Assembly (NCBI GenBank): GCA_947476215.1
Contig: CANJQI010000028.1
Span: forward strand, 1 to 40,847
Source: Betaproteobacteria bacterium
GTDB lineage: Bacteria > Pseudomonadota > Gammaproteobacteria > Burkholderiales > SG8-41
DNA length: 40,847 nucleotides
Direction: 5' to 3'
The notes beneath the pieces are model-generated. The model did not search any database. It was not told the DNA's origin and was given only the letters and a program-made list of their open reading frames with translations. A program made the translations under genes and the position numbers. Shown piece by piece: positions 17,396-26,642 of this stretch (position 1 is the stretch's first letter; each line of letters begins with the position of its first letter).

Positions 17396-18369
17396 TGGCT
17401 GGCGTACTCGTATTTGGTGACGTAATCGGCGGCGCGCTTGCGCCTGCTTCGCTGGAGGTTGCAACCGCAGGCGCGGCGCTGGCCGCTGCGCTGGGGGAAC
17501 CGCTGCTGGGTGCGCTGGTCGGCGACAACCTGAAGAGCGCGGCGGAGCAGTTCCGCGGCGGCTTTTCGTCGTTATATCTGGTTGAAGGCAAGCATTACCG
17601 CCCCTATACGGCGCAAGCCAGTCTGGCGGCGGCGCAAGCCGTGATCGCGGCCTGCGCGCCGTCGGTGGTGCTGTTTTGCCACACGCCGGAGACCCGCGAA
17701 TGGGTGCCACGACTGGCCGCGCGCCTGGATACCGGACTGGTAACGGACTGTACCGTGCTGTCGGTTGAAGGCAAGGATCTGGTGGTGAACAAGCCGGTCT
17801 ACGGCGGCGGCGTAATGGGCGAATTCGTGGTACGCGGAACGCCGCGCCTTGCAACGGTGCGCGCGGCGATATTCGAAGCGTGTGCGGCATCGGCAGCGGC
17901 GCAAACCATCGCCGTCGATGTCCCCGTGCCTGCGCCCGGCAAAGTTACCCTTATTGATCAGGTGGAAGCTGCGGCAACCGCTGGCCCAAAACTCAAAGAC
18001 GCGAAAATCATCGTTTCCGGCGGCCGCGGACTGGGTGGCAAGGACAACTGGCATTTCATCGAGGAAACCGCAACCGCGCTGGGGGCGGCAGTCGGTTGCT
18101 CACGGCCCGTGGCGGATTCGGGCTGGGTGCCTTCATCCCATCAAGTGGGGTTGAGCGGCACCTGCGTAACGCCCGATCTGTATGTCGCCGTCGGCATCTC
18201 CGGCGCGGTCCAGCACCTGGCGGGAATCAGCGCCGCAAAAACAGTCGTCGCCATCAACAATGATGCCGAGGCGGACATATTCACGCGCGCCAACTACGGC
18301 GTAGTTGGCGACTGCCGCGAAGTGCTGCCGGCGTTCGCCGCGCGCGTAAAGCAACTGCGTTCTTCTTAA
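17395..18369 (+). CDS. etfA: electron transfer flavoprotein alpha subunit
   Basis: 324 residues, ATG 17395 overlapping the etfB stop. The C-terminal FAD domain is complete: [79 protein letters not shown] and [15 protein letters not shown]. Relative to common ETF-alpha (QVGQTGK) the flavin-proximal loop is QVGLSGT, a variant seen in non-housekeeping ETFs. No extra ferredoxin domain is present. It forms the heterodimer with EtfB. Downstream, 270 bp separate it from the next gene, of which 220 bp look like an inserted element. Confidence 0.92.
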   Translation: MAGVLVFGDVIGGALAPASLEVATAGAALAAALGEPLLGALVGDNLKSAAEQFRGGFSSLYLVEGKHYRPYTAQASLAAAQAVIAACAPSVVLFCHTPETREWVPRLAARLDTGLVTDCTVLSVEGKDLVVNKPVYGGGVMGEFVVRGTPRLATVRAAIFEACAASAAAQTIAVDVPVPAPGKVTLIDQVEAAATAGPKLKDAKIIVSGGRGLGGKDNWHFIEETATALGAAVGCSRPVADSGWVPSSHQVGLSGTCVTPDLYVAVGISGAVQHLAGISAAKTVVAINNDAEADIFTRANYGVVGDCREVLPAFAARVKQLRSS

Positions 18370-18376
18370 GGTCATA

Positions 18377-18596
18377 CTATTCAGTCCCTATGAAAAGAAC
18401 CGCCATCCTTTGCCTGCGTTTCCGTTCGCCTACGAACGTAGCCTGGAAGAAAGCCATAGTTTTATAATGGCCGTATTCCGGGGAAACATAGATGCGTGAA
18501 CTCACGGTCTTTCGGTACGCGGTGCATTTTCCCGGAATACGTCTTGCGGACTCCTTCCGGGCTACTGGAGATGTCTGAGTCAATTGGACTGAATAG
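18377..18596. mobile_element. MITE-like element with 11-bp terminal inverted repeats
   Basis: CTATTCAGTCC (18377-18387) and GGACTGAATAG (18586-18596) are perfect inverted repeats bounding 220 bp that contain no gene. Inside is a second pair, GTATTCCGGG (18473-18482) and CCCGGAATAC (18531-18540). Flanks show no clear target duplication. It starts 7 nt after the etfA stop and splits the cluster between etfA and the membrane genes. Confidence 0.6.
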
Positions 18597-18639
18597 ACAC
18601 TCAAATCTTCAATAGGCAAAGTTTAAATCTGCGTCAACT

Positions 18640-19071
18640 ATGCGTTACGGGTTAATCTTGTTGGCTGCGGGAGTCGCCGTCCTTCTGATGTCAGAAGCCG
18701 GAGAATGGGCGGCGCTGCGCATGCTCGCGGTCGTACTGCTGGTGGGCGGCGCTATCGCGGCAGGCATAGCCGGCGGGGCTCATCCGCAATCGGCGGCATA
18801 CATCAAACGGGTCGGTGCGATATTTTCGCGTAATGCGATGTGCGCCGTGGCCATCCTGCTCACGGCGCCGGCGCTGGCAGTACTCGCGGCCTCGCTATAC
18901 GGCGCCCTCGTCCGGCTGACGAGTTCGAATGCGGCGGGTGACGCTCCGCTGCTGATTCTCGGCGGCGTGGTCGCCCTGATATTACTGGCTCTGGCATCGA
19001 CGGTTGTCGTCCTCGGCACAGGAGCAATACGCGGCAAGACGCCGCAGCAACCCACGGAGAAACAAGCGTGA
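18640..19071 (+). CDS. small hydrophobic membrane protein, possible redox-complex subunit
   Basis: 143 residues with four hydrophobic helices: LILLAAGVAVLLMSEAG, MLAVVLLVGGAIAAGIAG, MCAVAILLTAPALAVLAASL and LLILGGVVALILLALASTVV. The family was not recognised. No heme-ligating His pairs or cysteine clusters. Its stop overlaps the GTG of the next gene (GTGA, 19068-19071), so the two are translationally coupled. That position suggests a small partner or anchor of the membrane Fe-S oxidoreductase. The start ATG 18640 lacks a clear ribosome site and lies 44 bp beyond the MITE-like element, so the insertion may have changed its expression. Confidence 0.65.
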   Translation: MRYGLILLAAGVAVLLMSEAGEWAALRMLAVVLLVGGAIAAGIAGGAHPQSAAYIKRVGAIFSRNAMCAVAILLTAPALAVLAASLYGALVRLTSSNAAGDAPLLILGGVVALILLALASTVVVLGTGAIRGKTPQQPTEKQA

Positions 19072-21173
19072 TTCCATCACGGGAAATATTCTTCAACATC
19101 GTTCCCGCCGGGGTGATCGCGGCGTATGTGCTGATGATCATCCCGATCGGCCTGCTCGCCTACGGTCTGGCGCGGCGCGTGCGCCGCTGGCGGCTGGGGC
19201 AAGCCGAAAACCGTTTCGACCAGATGGGCCATCGCATCTGGAACATGGTGCGCATGAGCGTGCTGCACGGACGCATCGTGCGCACGCGCAACCTCTATGG
19301 CGGCATCATGCATGCGGCGATATTCACGGGTTTCGTGACGCTGCTGATCGGCACCCTCATCGTCATGGTGGAAACCGATTTCACCGTGCCGCTGCTTGGA
19401 TTCAGCTTCTTTCACGGCAATTTTTACCTCGGCTTCAAACTGGCCATGAACGTCGGCGGACTGCTGCTGATACTCGGCACTTCGATGGCGCTGTACCGGC
19501 GTCTCGTGCTGCGGCCGGCCACGCAGCAAACCAGCGGCGACGACCTGCTGTTGCCGGCCACCTTGCTGATACTGGCGGTGCAGGGTTTTGTCCAGCAAGC
19601 CCTGCGACTTGCGATGACGCAGGACCCGTGGGCCGCATGGTCGTTCGTCTCCTACCCGGTCGCGCTGGCGTTGCAGGGTCTGCCCATGGACGTGCTCGCG
19701 CGACTGCATCAGCTCAACTGGACGGTACATCTGGTGACCGCGCTGGTGTTCATCGGCTATATCGCCTACAGCAAGATGATCCATCCATTCACGGCGCTGG
19801 CGAACGTGCTGATGCGGCGGATACGGCCACGCGGCGAACTCAATCCGATACCCAACATGGAAACGGCTGAAAACTTCGGCGCGTCCAAACTCGAACACTT
19901 CAGTTGGGCGCAACTGATGTCGGTCGACGCGTGCATGCACTGCGGGCGCTGCCTCGAATACTGTCCGACGTTTAATACCGGCAAAGCGCTGCGGCCGCGC
20001 GATCTGGTACTGGAAATCGCGGGCTTACAGGCGGATCGCGGCGGAATTTTCTCCGGCGTGCTGGGCGAGGAAGCCAACACCGGCCGTTTTCGATGGGGCC
20101 GTGGCGGTGAACGCGAGCTGATCGGCGGCGCGGTTTCAACCGAGGAAATCTGGGATTGCACGACCTGCGGTGCCTGCATGGAGCAATGCCCGGTGTTCAT
20201 CGAGCACGTGCCGCTGATCGTGGAAATGCGTCGCAACCTGGTCATGGAACAGAACTCGTTTCCACAGGAGCTCGCGCCGATATTCACCAGCCTCGAGCGA
20301 CTCGGCAACCCGTATCAGAACGTGCCCGCCGAACGCGCCGACTGGACGCGCAAGCTGGAGCAGCCGGTGCGGCAGATGTCCGAGGTCGTCGCTGCCGGCG
20401 AGACCGTGGACTATCTATTCTTCGTCGGTTGTCTTGGCTCATTTGTTGCGCGCAATCAAAAGGTTACGCTGGCCCTTACGCGCATACTGCAGAACGCGGG
20501 CATCAGTTTCGCGATCCTCGGGAAAGAGGAATCGTGCAACGGCGACCCCGCGCGCCGCATGGGACACGAGTTTCTGGCGCAGCAGCTGGCCATGAAAATG
20601 GTCGATAAGATGAACGCTTACAACGTCAAGAAAGTGGTTACGGGGTGCGCGCACTGCTTCAATGCCATCAAGAATGAGTACCCGCAGCTCGGCGGTAATT
20701 ACGAAGTCATACACCACACTCAGCTCATCGATGAATTGATCGCCGCGGGACGCCTGACGTTGAACGAAGCGTCGGACATCACGCAGGAAAAAGTCACCTA
20801 TCACGATCCCTGTTACCTAGGCCGCTACAACGGCGTCGTGGAAGAGCCGCGCCGCGCGCTCAAGACCATACCCATCGTCAATCTGACCGAAATGCCGCGC
20901 AATCGCAAACACTCATTCTGTTGCGGCGGCGGCGGCGGTAAAGCGATGATGAAAGATCAGAGCGCAACGCGCATCAATCAGACGCGCGCGCGCGAAGCCC
21001 TTGCCACCGGCGCCAGCGTGGTCGCCGCCTCATGCCCGTTCTGCATGGGCATGCTCGAAGACGGCATCGCCGCTGTCGATGAAAAATCCGGGGTACGCGT
21101 ACTCGATATCGCGGAAATCGTGGCAAGCTCACTGCAAGCCCCGGCGGTTACGGCACAGCGTGAAACGGTCTGA
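19068..21173 (+). CDS. membrane cytochrome b / 4Fe-4S / CCG-domain oxidoreductase, probable ETF:quinone reductase
   Basis: 701 residues from GTG 19068. The N-terminal ~260 residues are a NarI-like cytochrome b domain with about five membrane helices and histidines in GGIMHAAIF, LNWTVHLVTALVF and KMIHPF. Then come two ferredoxin motifs, CMHCGRCLEYCP (Cys289/292/295/299) and CTTCGACMEQCP (Cys364/367/370/374), and two CCG domains (CNGDPARRMG, VVTGCAHCF; YHDPCYLGRYN, SFCCGGGGG). This order fits HdrD-like oxidoreductases encoded beside etfAB, including the ETF:(methyl)menaquinone oxidoreductase family, which passes ETF electrons to quinone. It shares nothing with the classic ETF-QO flavoprotein. 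Adjacent etfBA and an FAD dehydrogenase make that role the best inference. Confidence 0.85.
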   Translation: MIPSREIFFNIVPAGVIAAYVLMIIPIGLLAYGLARRVRRWRLGQAENRFDQMGHRIWNMVRMSVLHGRIVRTRNLYGGIMHAAIFTGFVTLLIGTLIVMVETDFTVPLLGFSFFHGNFYLGFKLAMNVGGLLLILGTSMALYRRLVLRPATQQTSGDDLLLPATLLILAVQGFVQQALRLAMTQDPWAAWSFVSYPVALALQGLPMDVLARLHQLNWTVHLVTALVFIGYIAYSKMIHPFTALANVLMRRIRPRGELNPIPNMETAENFGASKLEHFSWAQLMSVDACMHCGRCLEYCPTFNTGKALRPRDLVLEIAGLQADRGGIFSGVLGEEANTGRFRWGRGGERELIGGAVSTEEIWDCTTCGACMEQCPVFIEHVPLIVEMRRNLVMEQNSFPQELAPIFTSLERLGNPYQNVPAERADWTRKLEQPVRQMSEVVAAGETVDYLFFVGCLGSFVARNQKVTLALTRILQNAGISFAILGKEESCNGDPARRMGHEFLAQQLAMKMVDKMNAYNVKKVVTGCAHCFNAIKNEYPQLGGNYEVIHHTQLIDELIAAGRLTLNEASDITQEKVTYHDPCYLGRYNGVVEEPRRALKTIPIVNLTEMPRNRKHSFCCGGGGGKAMMKDQSATRINQTRAREALATGASVVAASCPFCMGMLEDGIAAVDEKSGVRVLDIAEIVASSLQAPAVTAQRETV

Positions 21174-21286
21174 TACAGAGACGATTCGGTGCCGGCAATC
21201 CTGAAGTCGGACACACAGCGGTGGGGCAAACTGATCAAAGCGACTGGAATACGCGGGGATCAGTAGCGCCTGCCTGGAGGCATGCG

Positions 21287-22657
21287 ATGAAAGCAGTAAA
21301 ACCCGTAATTTCGCCACTCATGAAAGAGCTGAGCGCGTATATGTCGAGCGCACTCGGTAAGCCGCTGCCTGCGCCGGTGGTTGAACGCGCCAAAGTGCAC
21401 ATCGTGGACACGTTTGCAGCCATGATTTCGGGTTCGCGTCTGCCACCGGGGAAAAAAGCCATAGCCTATGTCAAGGCGCTGGGCGGCAAACCACAGGCGG
21501 GCATTATAGGGACCCGCGTATTGACCTCGGTTACCAATGCCGCGCTGGCCAACGGCATGCTGTCGCATGCCGACGAAACCGATGACACTCACCCGCCGTC
21601 ACGTACTCATCCGGGCTCCGGGGTGGTGCCTGCGGCGCTCGCGATCGCTGAACGCGACCGACTGACTGGCGCAGCTTTCCTGCGCGCAGTCGTTCTCGGC
21701 TACGACATCTGCGCGCGCATCATGTTATCCATAGGCGAGCTTCATTTCCGGCAGACCGGACATCATCCAAGCACGTTTGGCCGCCTGTTTGGCGCCGCCG
21801 CCGCCGCAGGCGCTTTGTTGAAGCTGGATACGCGGCAAACGCGCTTCATGCTGTCGTATGCATCGCAACAGGCGGCAGGCCTGTCCACTGTTTATCGCGA
21901 TACCGAACACATAGAAAAAGCGTTTATGGCCGGCATGCCTACCCAGAGCGGGGTTGCGGCGGCGGTCATGGTCGAACACGGGTTCAGCGGGGTCGAGGAC
22001 GTGTTTTCCGGTGACCGCAATTTCTTCTATACGTTCGCACCGGAAGCCGTCCGCGAGCGCCTCGTACACGGATTGGGCCGGGACTACGAAATCATGCGCT
22101 GCGGCATCAAACGCTGGTCCGCCGGCGGCCCCATACAGGCGCCGCTGCACGTGCTGCAGGAATTGATCCGCGAGCACGGATTCAAGGGCACGGACGTGCA
22201 GAAGCTGTGCGTGCGCATGCCGCACAAGGACCTGATGTCGGTCAACAACCGCGACATGCCCAACATCTGCGTACAGCATCAACTTGCCGTGATGCTGGCC
22301 GACGGCACGGTGACTTTCAAGTCCGCGCACGATTACGCTCGCATGCGGGATACGAAAGTGCTGGCGATGCGCAAAAAGGTGGATGCAGTCGGCGATCCCG
22401 GATTAACCAGCGCGGAACGCGGCTGGCGATGCATCATGGATGTCACACTGAAGGACGGACGCCGTTTGACGCACCAGACCATGGCGGCCAAAGGCAGCAG
22501 CGCAAACCCGATTGCGCGACAGGACGAACAGGAAAAAGCGCTGGACCTGATGGGCCCTGTGTTAGGCAAACCGCGGGCGCAGAAGCTGCTGAAGTCGCTA
22601 TGGGATTTTCACCGCATCAAGGACGTGAGAACGTTGCGCGCACTGATTCAGCCATAG
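21287..22657 (+). CDS. MmgE/PrpD family protein
   Basis: 456 residues from ATG 21287 with GGAGG 6 nt upstream; the in-frame GTG 21221 would add 22 residues and has no such support. Blocks typical of MmgE/PrpD: VERAKVHIVDTFAAMISGSR, ALANGMLSHADETDDTHPPS, HPGSGVVPAALAIAERDRL, AVVLGYDICARIMLS, and the C-terminal region with VTLKDGRRLTHQ. The family includes 2-methylcitrate dehydratase PrpD and cis-aconitate decarboxylase, so it acts on tricarboxylic acids or their products. It closes the cluster 113 bp after the membrane oxidoreductase. A second dehydratase, decarboxylase or epimerase step in the same pathway is inferred. Confidence 0.85.
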   Translation: MKAVKPVISPLMKELSAYMSSALGKPLPAPVVERAKVHIVDTFAAMISGSRLPPGKKAIAYVKALGGKPQAGIIGTRVLTSVTNAALANGMLSHADETDDTHPPSRTHPGSGVVPAALAIAERDRLTGAAFLRAVVLGYDICARIMLSIGELHFRQTGHHPSTFGRLFGAAAAAGALLKLDTRQTRFMLSYASQQAAGLSTVYRDTEHIEKAFMAGMPTQSGVAAAVMVEHGFSGVEDVFSGDRNFFYTFAPEAVRERLVHGLGRDYEIMRCGIKRWSAGGPIQAPLHVLQELIREHGFKGTDVQKLCVRMPHKDLMSVNNRDMPNICVQHQLAVMLADGTVTFKSAHDYARMRDTKVLAMRKKVDAVGDPGLTSAERGWRCIMDVTLKDGRRLTHQTMAAKGSSANPIARQDEQEKALDLMGPVLGKPRAQKLLKSLWDFHRIKDVRTLRALIQP

Positions 22658-22691
22658 CATCGGTGGGAAACATTTCACTGGGGCTGAAAAA

Positions 22692-23618
22692 TTACTTCAC
22701 CACTGAATCCGCCGCAGCCCCTCGCGGCTTGAGACTGATAATCATGATGCCGGCGAGCACCAGCAACGCGCCGGCGAGTTGAATGGAAGTGATAGGCTCG
22801 CCAAGGAACATGGCGGCAAAAACGATGGTTGCCAGCGGCCCTATACAGGCAACCAGCGACGACTGATTCGCGCCTATGCGTTTAAGCCCTTCCGCGAGCA
22901 GCCACAATGGCAACACGGTCGAAAACACCGCCATGATCAGCGCCAGAAAATAGACCTCGTGCGCCACGGCCAGCCGCGCAGGACCACGCATCACCATGAA
23001 GTGCGCGATCACGAACAGGGACGCCGGGATCGATGCATAAGCGGTGAACCGCATCGAACCCAGTCTCTGCACGAGACCGCCGCCGGTGATCAGGTATACG
23101 GCGTAACAAACCGCACCGCCGAACACCAACAACGAACCCAGCGCCATACGGCTCATATCTTCACCGATGGCTATCTCATGCTGTAACGCCAGCGCGATGC
23201 CGCCATAGGATAGCGCCAGCGACACGAGATGACGTGCACTTATCGGTTGCTTCAGAAACACCGCCGACAGTATTAATACCAGAGTCGGGTACAGGTACAG
23301 GATAAGGCGCCCCAGACCCGCCGAGATATATTGCAGGCCCGCGAAATCGAGGTAGCTGCCGAGGTAGTAACCGATAAAGCCCAGCCCGACCAGCGTGTAC
23401 GCATCGCGCCGGCTTACCGGCGCCCCGCCGCCACCTGCCCACCATGCCATTATCAGGAACAGCGGCAGCGCGAACATCATGCGCAACGCGAGCAACGTCA
23501 GCACGTCTACGTCGTACTGATAGGCCAGTTTGATGATGACGGTTTTAGCGGAAAAAGCGATTGCGCCTATAATCGTAAGCGCAACGCCGATGGCGGCATT
23601 GCGCCGGTCAGCGGTCAT
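22692..23618 (-). CDS. EamA/DMT family transporter
   Basis: 308 residues from ATG 23618, 13 nt beyond the stop of the upstream HerA-like gene; a GTG at 23651 would overlap that gene and add 11 residues. Ten hydrophobic helices in two EamA repeats: AAIGVALTIIGAIAFSAKTV opens the first and LGSLLVFGGAVCYAVYLITG the second, with LAGALLVLAGIMIISLKPRG at the end. Members are inner-membrane exporters or permeases of small metabolites; the substrate cannot be read from sequence. It is convergent with the MmgE/PrpD gene (34 bp between stops) and likely co-transcribed with the HerA-like gene. Confidence 0.85.
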   Translation of the reverse strand: MTADRRNAAIGVALTIIGAIAFSAKTVIIKLAYQYDVDVLTLLALRMMFALPLFLIMAWWAGGGGAPVSRRDAYTLVGLGFIGYYLGSYLDFAGLQYISAGLGRLILYLYPTLVLILSAVFLKQPISARHLVSLALSYGGIALALQHEIAIGEDMSRMALGSLLVFGGAVCYAVYLITGGGLVQRLGSMRFTAYASIPASLFVIAHFMVMRGPARLAVAHEVYFLALIMAVFSTVLPLWLLAEGLKRIGANQSSLVACIGPLATIVFAAMFLGEPITSIQLAGALLVLAGIMIISLKPRGAAADSVVK

Positions 23619-23631
23619 TGCTCGACTGACA

Positions 23632-25149
23632 TTAACGCCTGCCTCTTCCACCCAGTATGGAACCCAGGACTCCCCTGAAGATTTCGCGACCGACCTGCGA
23701 GCCTATGCTGCGAGCCGCGCTTTTCGCGACCGCATCCAGGATGCCAGGGTGCTGGCCACCGCGCGGACCCGTGCTGCCGAGCAGCACTTTGCCCAGCATG
23801 TCCATGATGCCACCGCCAGAAGCTTGTGGCGCGCTCTGCGATTGAGGCGCCGATGCATCGGCGGCTTGGTTCTCCGCGGCGCTGCCCTTGATTCTTTCAT
23901 AGGCCGACTCGCGATCCACGACTTGCTCGTAGTGGCCGGCGATCACCGATGACTTGATGATGGTGGCGCGCTCTTCGTCACTAACCGGTCCTATCCTGGA
24001 TGCGGGCGGCAATATGAATGCACGTTCAACGACTGCCGGACGGCCTTTTTCATCCAGCAATGACACCAATGCCTCACCGACCGAGAGCTCGGTAATTGCC
24101 GTCTCGGTATCCAGTTTGGGGTTGGCACGCATGGTTTGTGCCGCCGCTTTGACCGCCTTCTGGTCGCGCGGCGTGAACGCGCGCAGCGCATGCTGGACAC
24201 GATTGCCGAGCTGGCCAAGCACGGTGTCGGGAATATCGAGCGGATTCTGCGTTACGAAATAAACGCCTACCCCCTTGGAGCGGATCAGGCGCACAACCTG
24301 CTCGATTTTTTCGAGCAGCGACTTGGGCGCTTCGTTAAACAGCAAGTGTGCCTCATCAAAGAAGAACACCAGTTTTGGTTTTTCGGGGTCACCAATCTCG
24401 GGCAATTGCTCAAACAGTTCCGACAACATCCACAGCAGAAATGTCGAATACAGCTTGGGCGAATTCATCAGCTTGTCGGCCGCAAGAATGTTGATGACCC
24501 CACGGCCCTTGCTGTCTGTCTGGATGAGATCGTTGATGTCCAGCATGGGTTCGCCGAAAAACTCCGTTGCGCCCTGCTGTTCCATTTCGATCAAACCGCG
24601 CTGTATCGTGCCTACCGAAGCCGCGGAAATGTTGCCATACTCGGTCGTGAACTGCTTGGCATTGTCGCCTATGAACTGCAACATGGCGCGCAGATCCTTG
24701 AGATCGAGCAGCAACAACCCTTTGTCGTCGGCGATCTTGAATGTCAACGTCAAAACGCCCTGCTGCGTACCGTTGAGATTGCACAGTCTTCCAAGCAACA
24801 GCGGTCCCATATCAGAGATGGTTGCACGCACCGGGTGTCCGGACTTGCCAAACACGTCCCAAAATACAACCGGGCATGCGCTCCACGCCGGCGCATCTAT
24901 CTTCAGTTGCGCGAGGCGCTCCTGCATTTTGGCCGAACCCGCTCCTGCTGCTGCGAGTCCCGACAAATCACTCTTCACGTCAGCCATGAATACCGGTACG
25001 CCGATGGAGGAGAAGCGCTCCGCCATCACCTGCAAGGTGACGGTCTTGCCAGTGCCGGTCGCGCCGGTTATGAGTCCATGGCGGTTGCCAAATCCGGGCA
25101 GTAAGCAGATTTCGTGTTCGGCTTTTGCGATCGACAGCGGTTCGATCAT
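23632..25149 (-). CDS. HerA-like/DUF853 P-loop ATPase (YjgR type)
   Basis: 505 residues from ATG 25149, with GGGAG 7 nt before it (E. coli YjgR is ~500). P-loop GATGTGKT (29-36) follows [13 protein letters not shown], then [13 protein letters not shown], Walker [34 protein letters not shown] and [19 protein letters not shown] (sensor/arginine-finger region). The glycine-rich tail [15 protein letters not shown] is usual for DUF853. It is cytoplasmic; the cellular role of YjgR is not established, though HerA relatives move along DNA. It is divergent from yebC, with 115 bp between them holding promoters for both. Confidence 0.88.
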   Translation of the reverse strand: MIEPLSIAKAEHEICLLPGFGNRHGLITGATGTGKTVTLQVMAERFSSIGVPVFMADVKSDLSGLAAAGAGSAKMQERLAQLKIDAPAWSACPVVFWDVFGKSGHPVRATISDMGPLLLGRLCNLNGTQQGVLTLTFKIADDKGLLLLDLKDLRAMLQFIGDNAKQFTTEYGNISAASVGTIQRGLIEMEQQGATEFFGEPMLDINDLIQTDSKGRGVINILAADKLMNSPKLYSTFLLWMLSELFEQLPEIGDPEKPKLVFFFDEAHLLFNEAPKSLLEKIEQVVRLIRSKGVGVYFVTQNPLDIPDTVLGQLGNRVQHALRAFTPRDQKAVKAAAQTMRANPKLDTETAITELSVGEALVSLLDEKGRPAVVERAFILPPASRIGPVSDEERATIIKSSVIAGHYEQVVDRESAYERIKGSAAENQAADASAPQSQSAPQASGGGIMDMLGKVLLGSTGPRGGQHPGILDAVAKSAARSIGSQVGREIFRGVLGSILGGRGRR

Positions 25150-25264
25150 CGCAACTCCCGCATGAGTGTGTGATAAAATTTCAATTATATCAGTGCTATA
25201 CCGCGAACTGCGGCAATGCAGGTCACGCAGCGCATGCGCGCAACCAGAGCAAGCAGAGGAAACC

Positions 25265-26002
25265 ATGGCGGGTCACAGCAAGTGGGCCAATATTCAGCAC
25301 CGCAAGGGCAAGCAGGACGCCAAGCGCGGCAAGATTTTTACGCGGCTGATCAAGGAGATTACGGTTGCGGCGCGCATGGGCGGCGGCGACCCCGGATCCA
25401 ATCCGCGCCTGCGACTGGCCGTCGACAAGGCCTATGAAAACAATATGCCCAAGGACAACGTCGAGCGCGCAATCAAGCGCGGCACCGGCGATCTCGAGGG
25501 CGTCAATTATGAAGAGATACGTTACGAGGGCTACGGCATAGCCGGTGCCGCCGTAATGGTCGACTGCATGACCGATAACAAGACACGCACGGTAGCCGAC
25601 GTGCGTCATGCATTTACCAAATACGGCGGAAATCTGGGGACCGACGGATCGGTTGCATTCCTGTTCCATCATTGCGGGCAGCTGATATTCGCACCCGGCA
25701 CCAGCGAGGAAAAACTGATGGAGGCTGCACTTGATGCCGGCGCGGAGGATATCGTCACCCACGAGGACGGCAGCCTCGAAGTCATTACCGGGCCCAACGA
25801 CTTTGCAACCGTCAAGGTTGCACTCGAAAAAGCAGGATTGAAACCCGACCACGCCGAAGTGACCATGAAGCCCACCACAGAGGCGGAACTCAATGGCGAC
25901 GACGCCGTGCACATGCAAAAACTGCTCGACGCTCTGGAAGCCGTGGACGATGTGCAGGAAGTCTATACCACTGCCGTCATGGACGGCAGTGGTGAGGGGT
26001 AA
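25265..26002 (+). CDS. yebC: YebC/PmpR family translation/transcription factor
   Basis: 245 residues from ATG 25265 (AGAGGA upstream); earlier in-frame codons are not YebC-like. The start [20 protein letters not shown], then [54 protein letters not shown] and [15 protein letters not shown] are the YebC core. Family members act on translation of proline-rich stretches or as DNA-binding regulators, depending on species. The placement before ruvCAB is standard in proteobacteria. 11 bp separate it from the GTG of ruvC, within a palindromic repeat. Confidence 0.95.
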   Translation: MAGHSKWANIQHRKGKQDAKRGKIFTRLIKEITVAARMGGGDPGSNPRLRLAVDKAYENNMPKDNVERAIKRGTGDLEGVNYEEIRYEGYGIAGAAVMVDCMTDNKTRTVADVRHAFTKYGGNLGTDGSVAFLFHHCGQLIFAPGTSEEKLMEAALDAGAEDIVTHEDGSLEVITGPNDFATVKVALEKAGLKPDHAEVTMKPTTEAELNGDDAVHMQKLLDALEAVDDVQEVYTTAVMDGSGEG

Positions 26003-26112
26003 AGGGTGAGGAGTGAAGAGTAGATCCCTGCGCCTGCGGCAGCTACCACCTGCCGTAGATGGCCGCGATGACTCACGCCACTCATCACTCATCACCCCTC
26101 ACTCCTCACTGA
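26001..26112. repeat. degenerate palindromic repeat between yebC and ruvC
   Basis: The left part carries GGTGAGGAGTGAAGAGTAG and the right part ends CACCCCTCACTCCTCACTG, so the two ends are inverted copies (GTGAGGAGTGA/TCACTCCTCAC) around ~70 bp. A relative lies between ruvA and ruvB (27212-27292). It overlaps the 5' end of ruvC. Confidence 0.6.
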
Positions 26113-26642
26113 ATTCGCGCACGCGAATTCTCGGCATAGACCCCGGACTGCGCATTACGGGTTTCGGCGTAATCGACAAGTTGGGCAGCAATCTCATCTA
26201 CGTCACCAGCGGATGCATCAAGACTGCCGCGAGTGATGATCTGGCATCGCGTCTGAAAACCATACTCGATGGTCTGCACGAAGTCATCGCGGGGGAGCAG
26301 CCGGATCAGGTCACGATCGAGAAGGTATTCGTCAACAAGAATCCGCAATCGACGTTGCTGCTGGGCCAGGCGCGCGGCACCGCCATGTGTGCCGCCGTGG
26401 GACGTGACCTGCCGGTGTCCGAATACACTGCATTGCAGATCAAGCAGGCAGTCGTGGGCAACGGCCACGCCGCCAAGGAGCAAGTGCAGGCGATGGTCAG
26501 GCGGCTGCTGGCCCTGGCCGGCGACCCAAGCCCGGACGCCGCCGATGCCCTGGCATGCGCGATCTGCCATGCGCATGGCGGGCAGGGACTGGGCAAGCTG
26601 GCAACGGCGGGCTATCGCATGAAGAGGGGGAGACTGGTGTGA
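26013..26642 (+). CDS. ruvC: Holliday junction endonuclease RuvC, N-terminally extended
   Basis: 209 residues if started at GTG 26013 (AAGGG upstream); usual RuvC is ~170-175. The normal beginning ([18 protein letters not shown]) sits at residue ~38 with no ATG, GTG or TTG between, only a CTG at 26109. The extra ~35 residues ([20 protein letters not shown]...) are translated from the palindromic repeat. All catalytic acids are present: Asp in GIDPGL, Glu in [12 protein letters not shown], and the Asp pair in [16 protein letters not shown]. It resolves Holliday junctions with RuvAB. The ruvA start overlaps its stop (GTGA). Confidence 0.9.
   Translation: MKSRSLRLRQLPPAVDGRDDSRHSSLITPHSSLNSRTRILGIDPGLRITGFGVIDKLGSNLIYVTSGCIKTAASDDLASRLKTILDGLHEVIAGEQPDQVTIEKVFVNKNPQSTLLLGQARGTAMCAAVGRDLPVSEYTALQIKQAVVGNGHAAKEQVQAMVRRLLALAGDPSPDAADALACAICHAHGGQGLGKLATAGYRMKRGRLV

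Noticed and set aside
24136-25104. Long + strand frames opposite the HerA-like gene
   Set aside because: The - strand frame has a P-loop, Walker B and full family length; the + strand translations have no family character.
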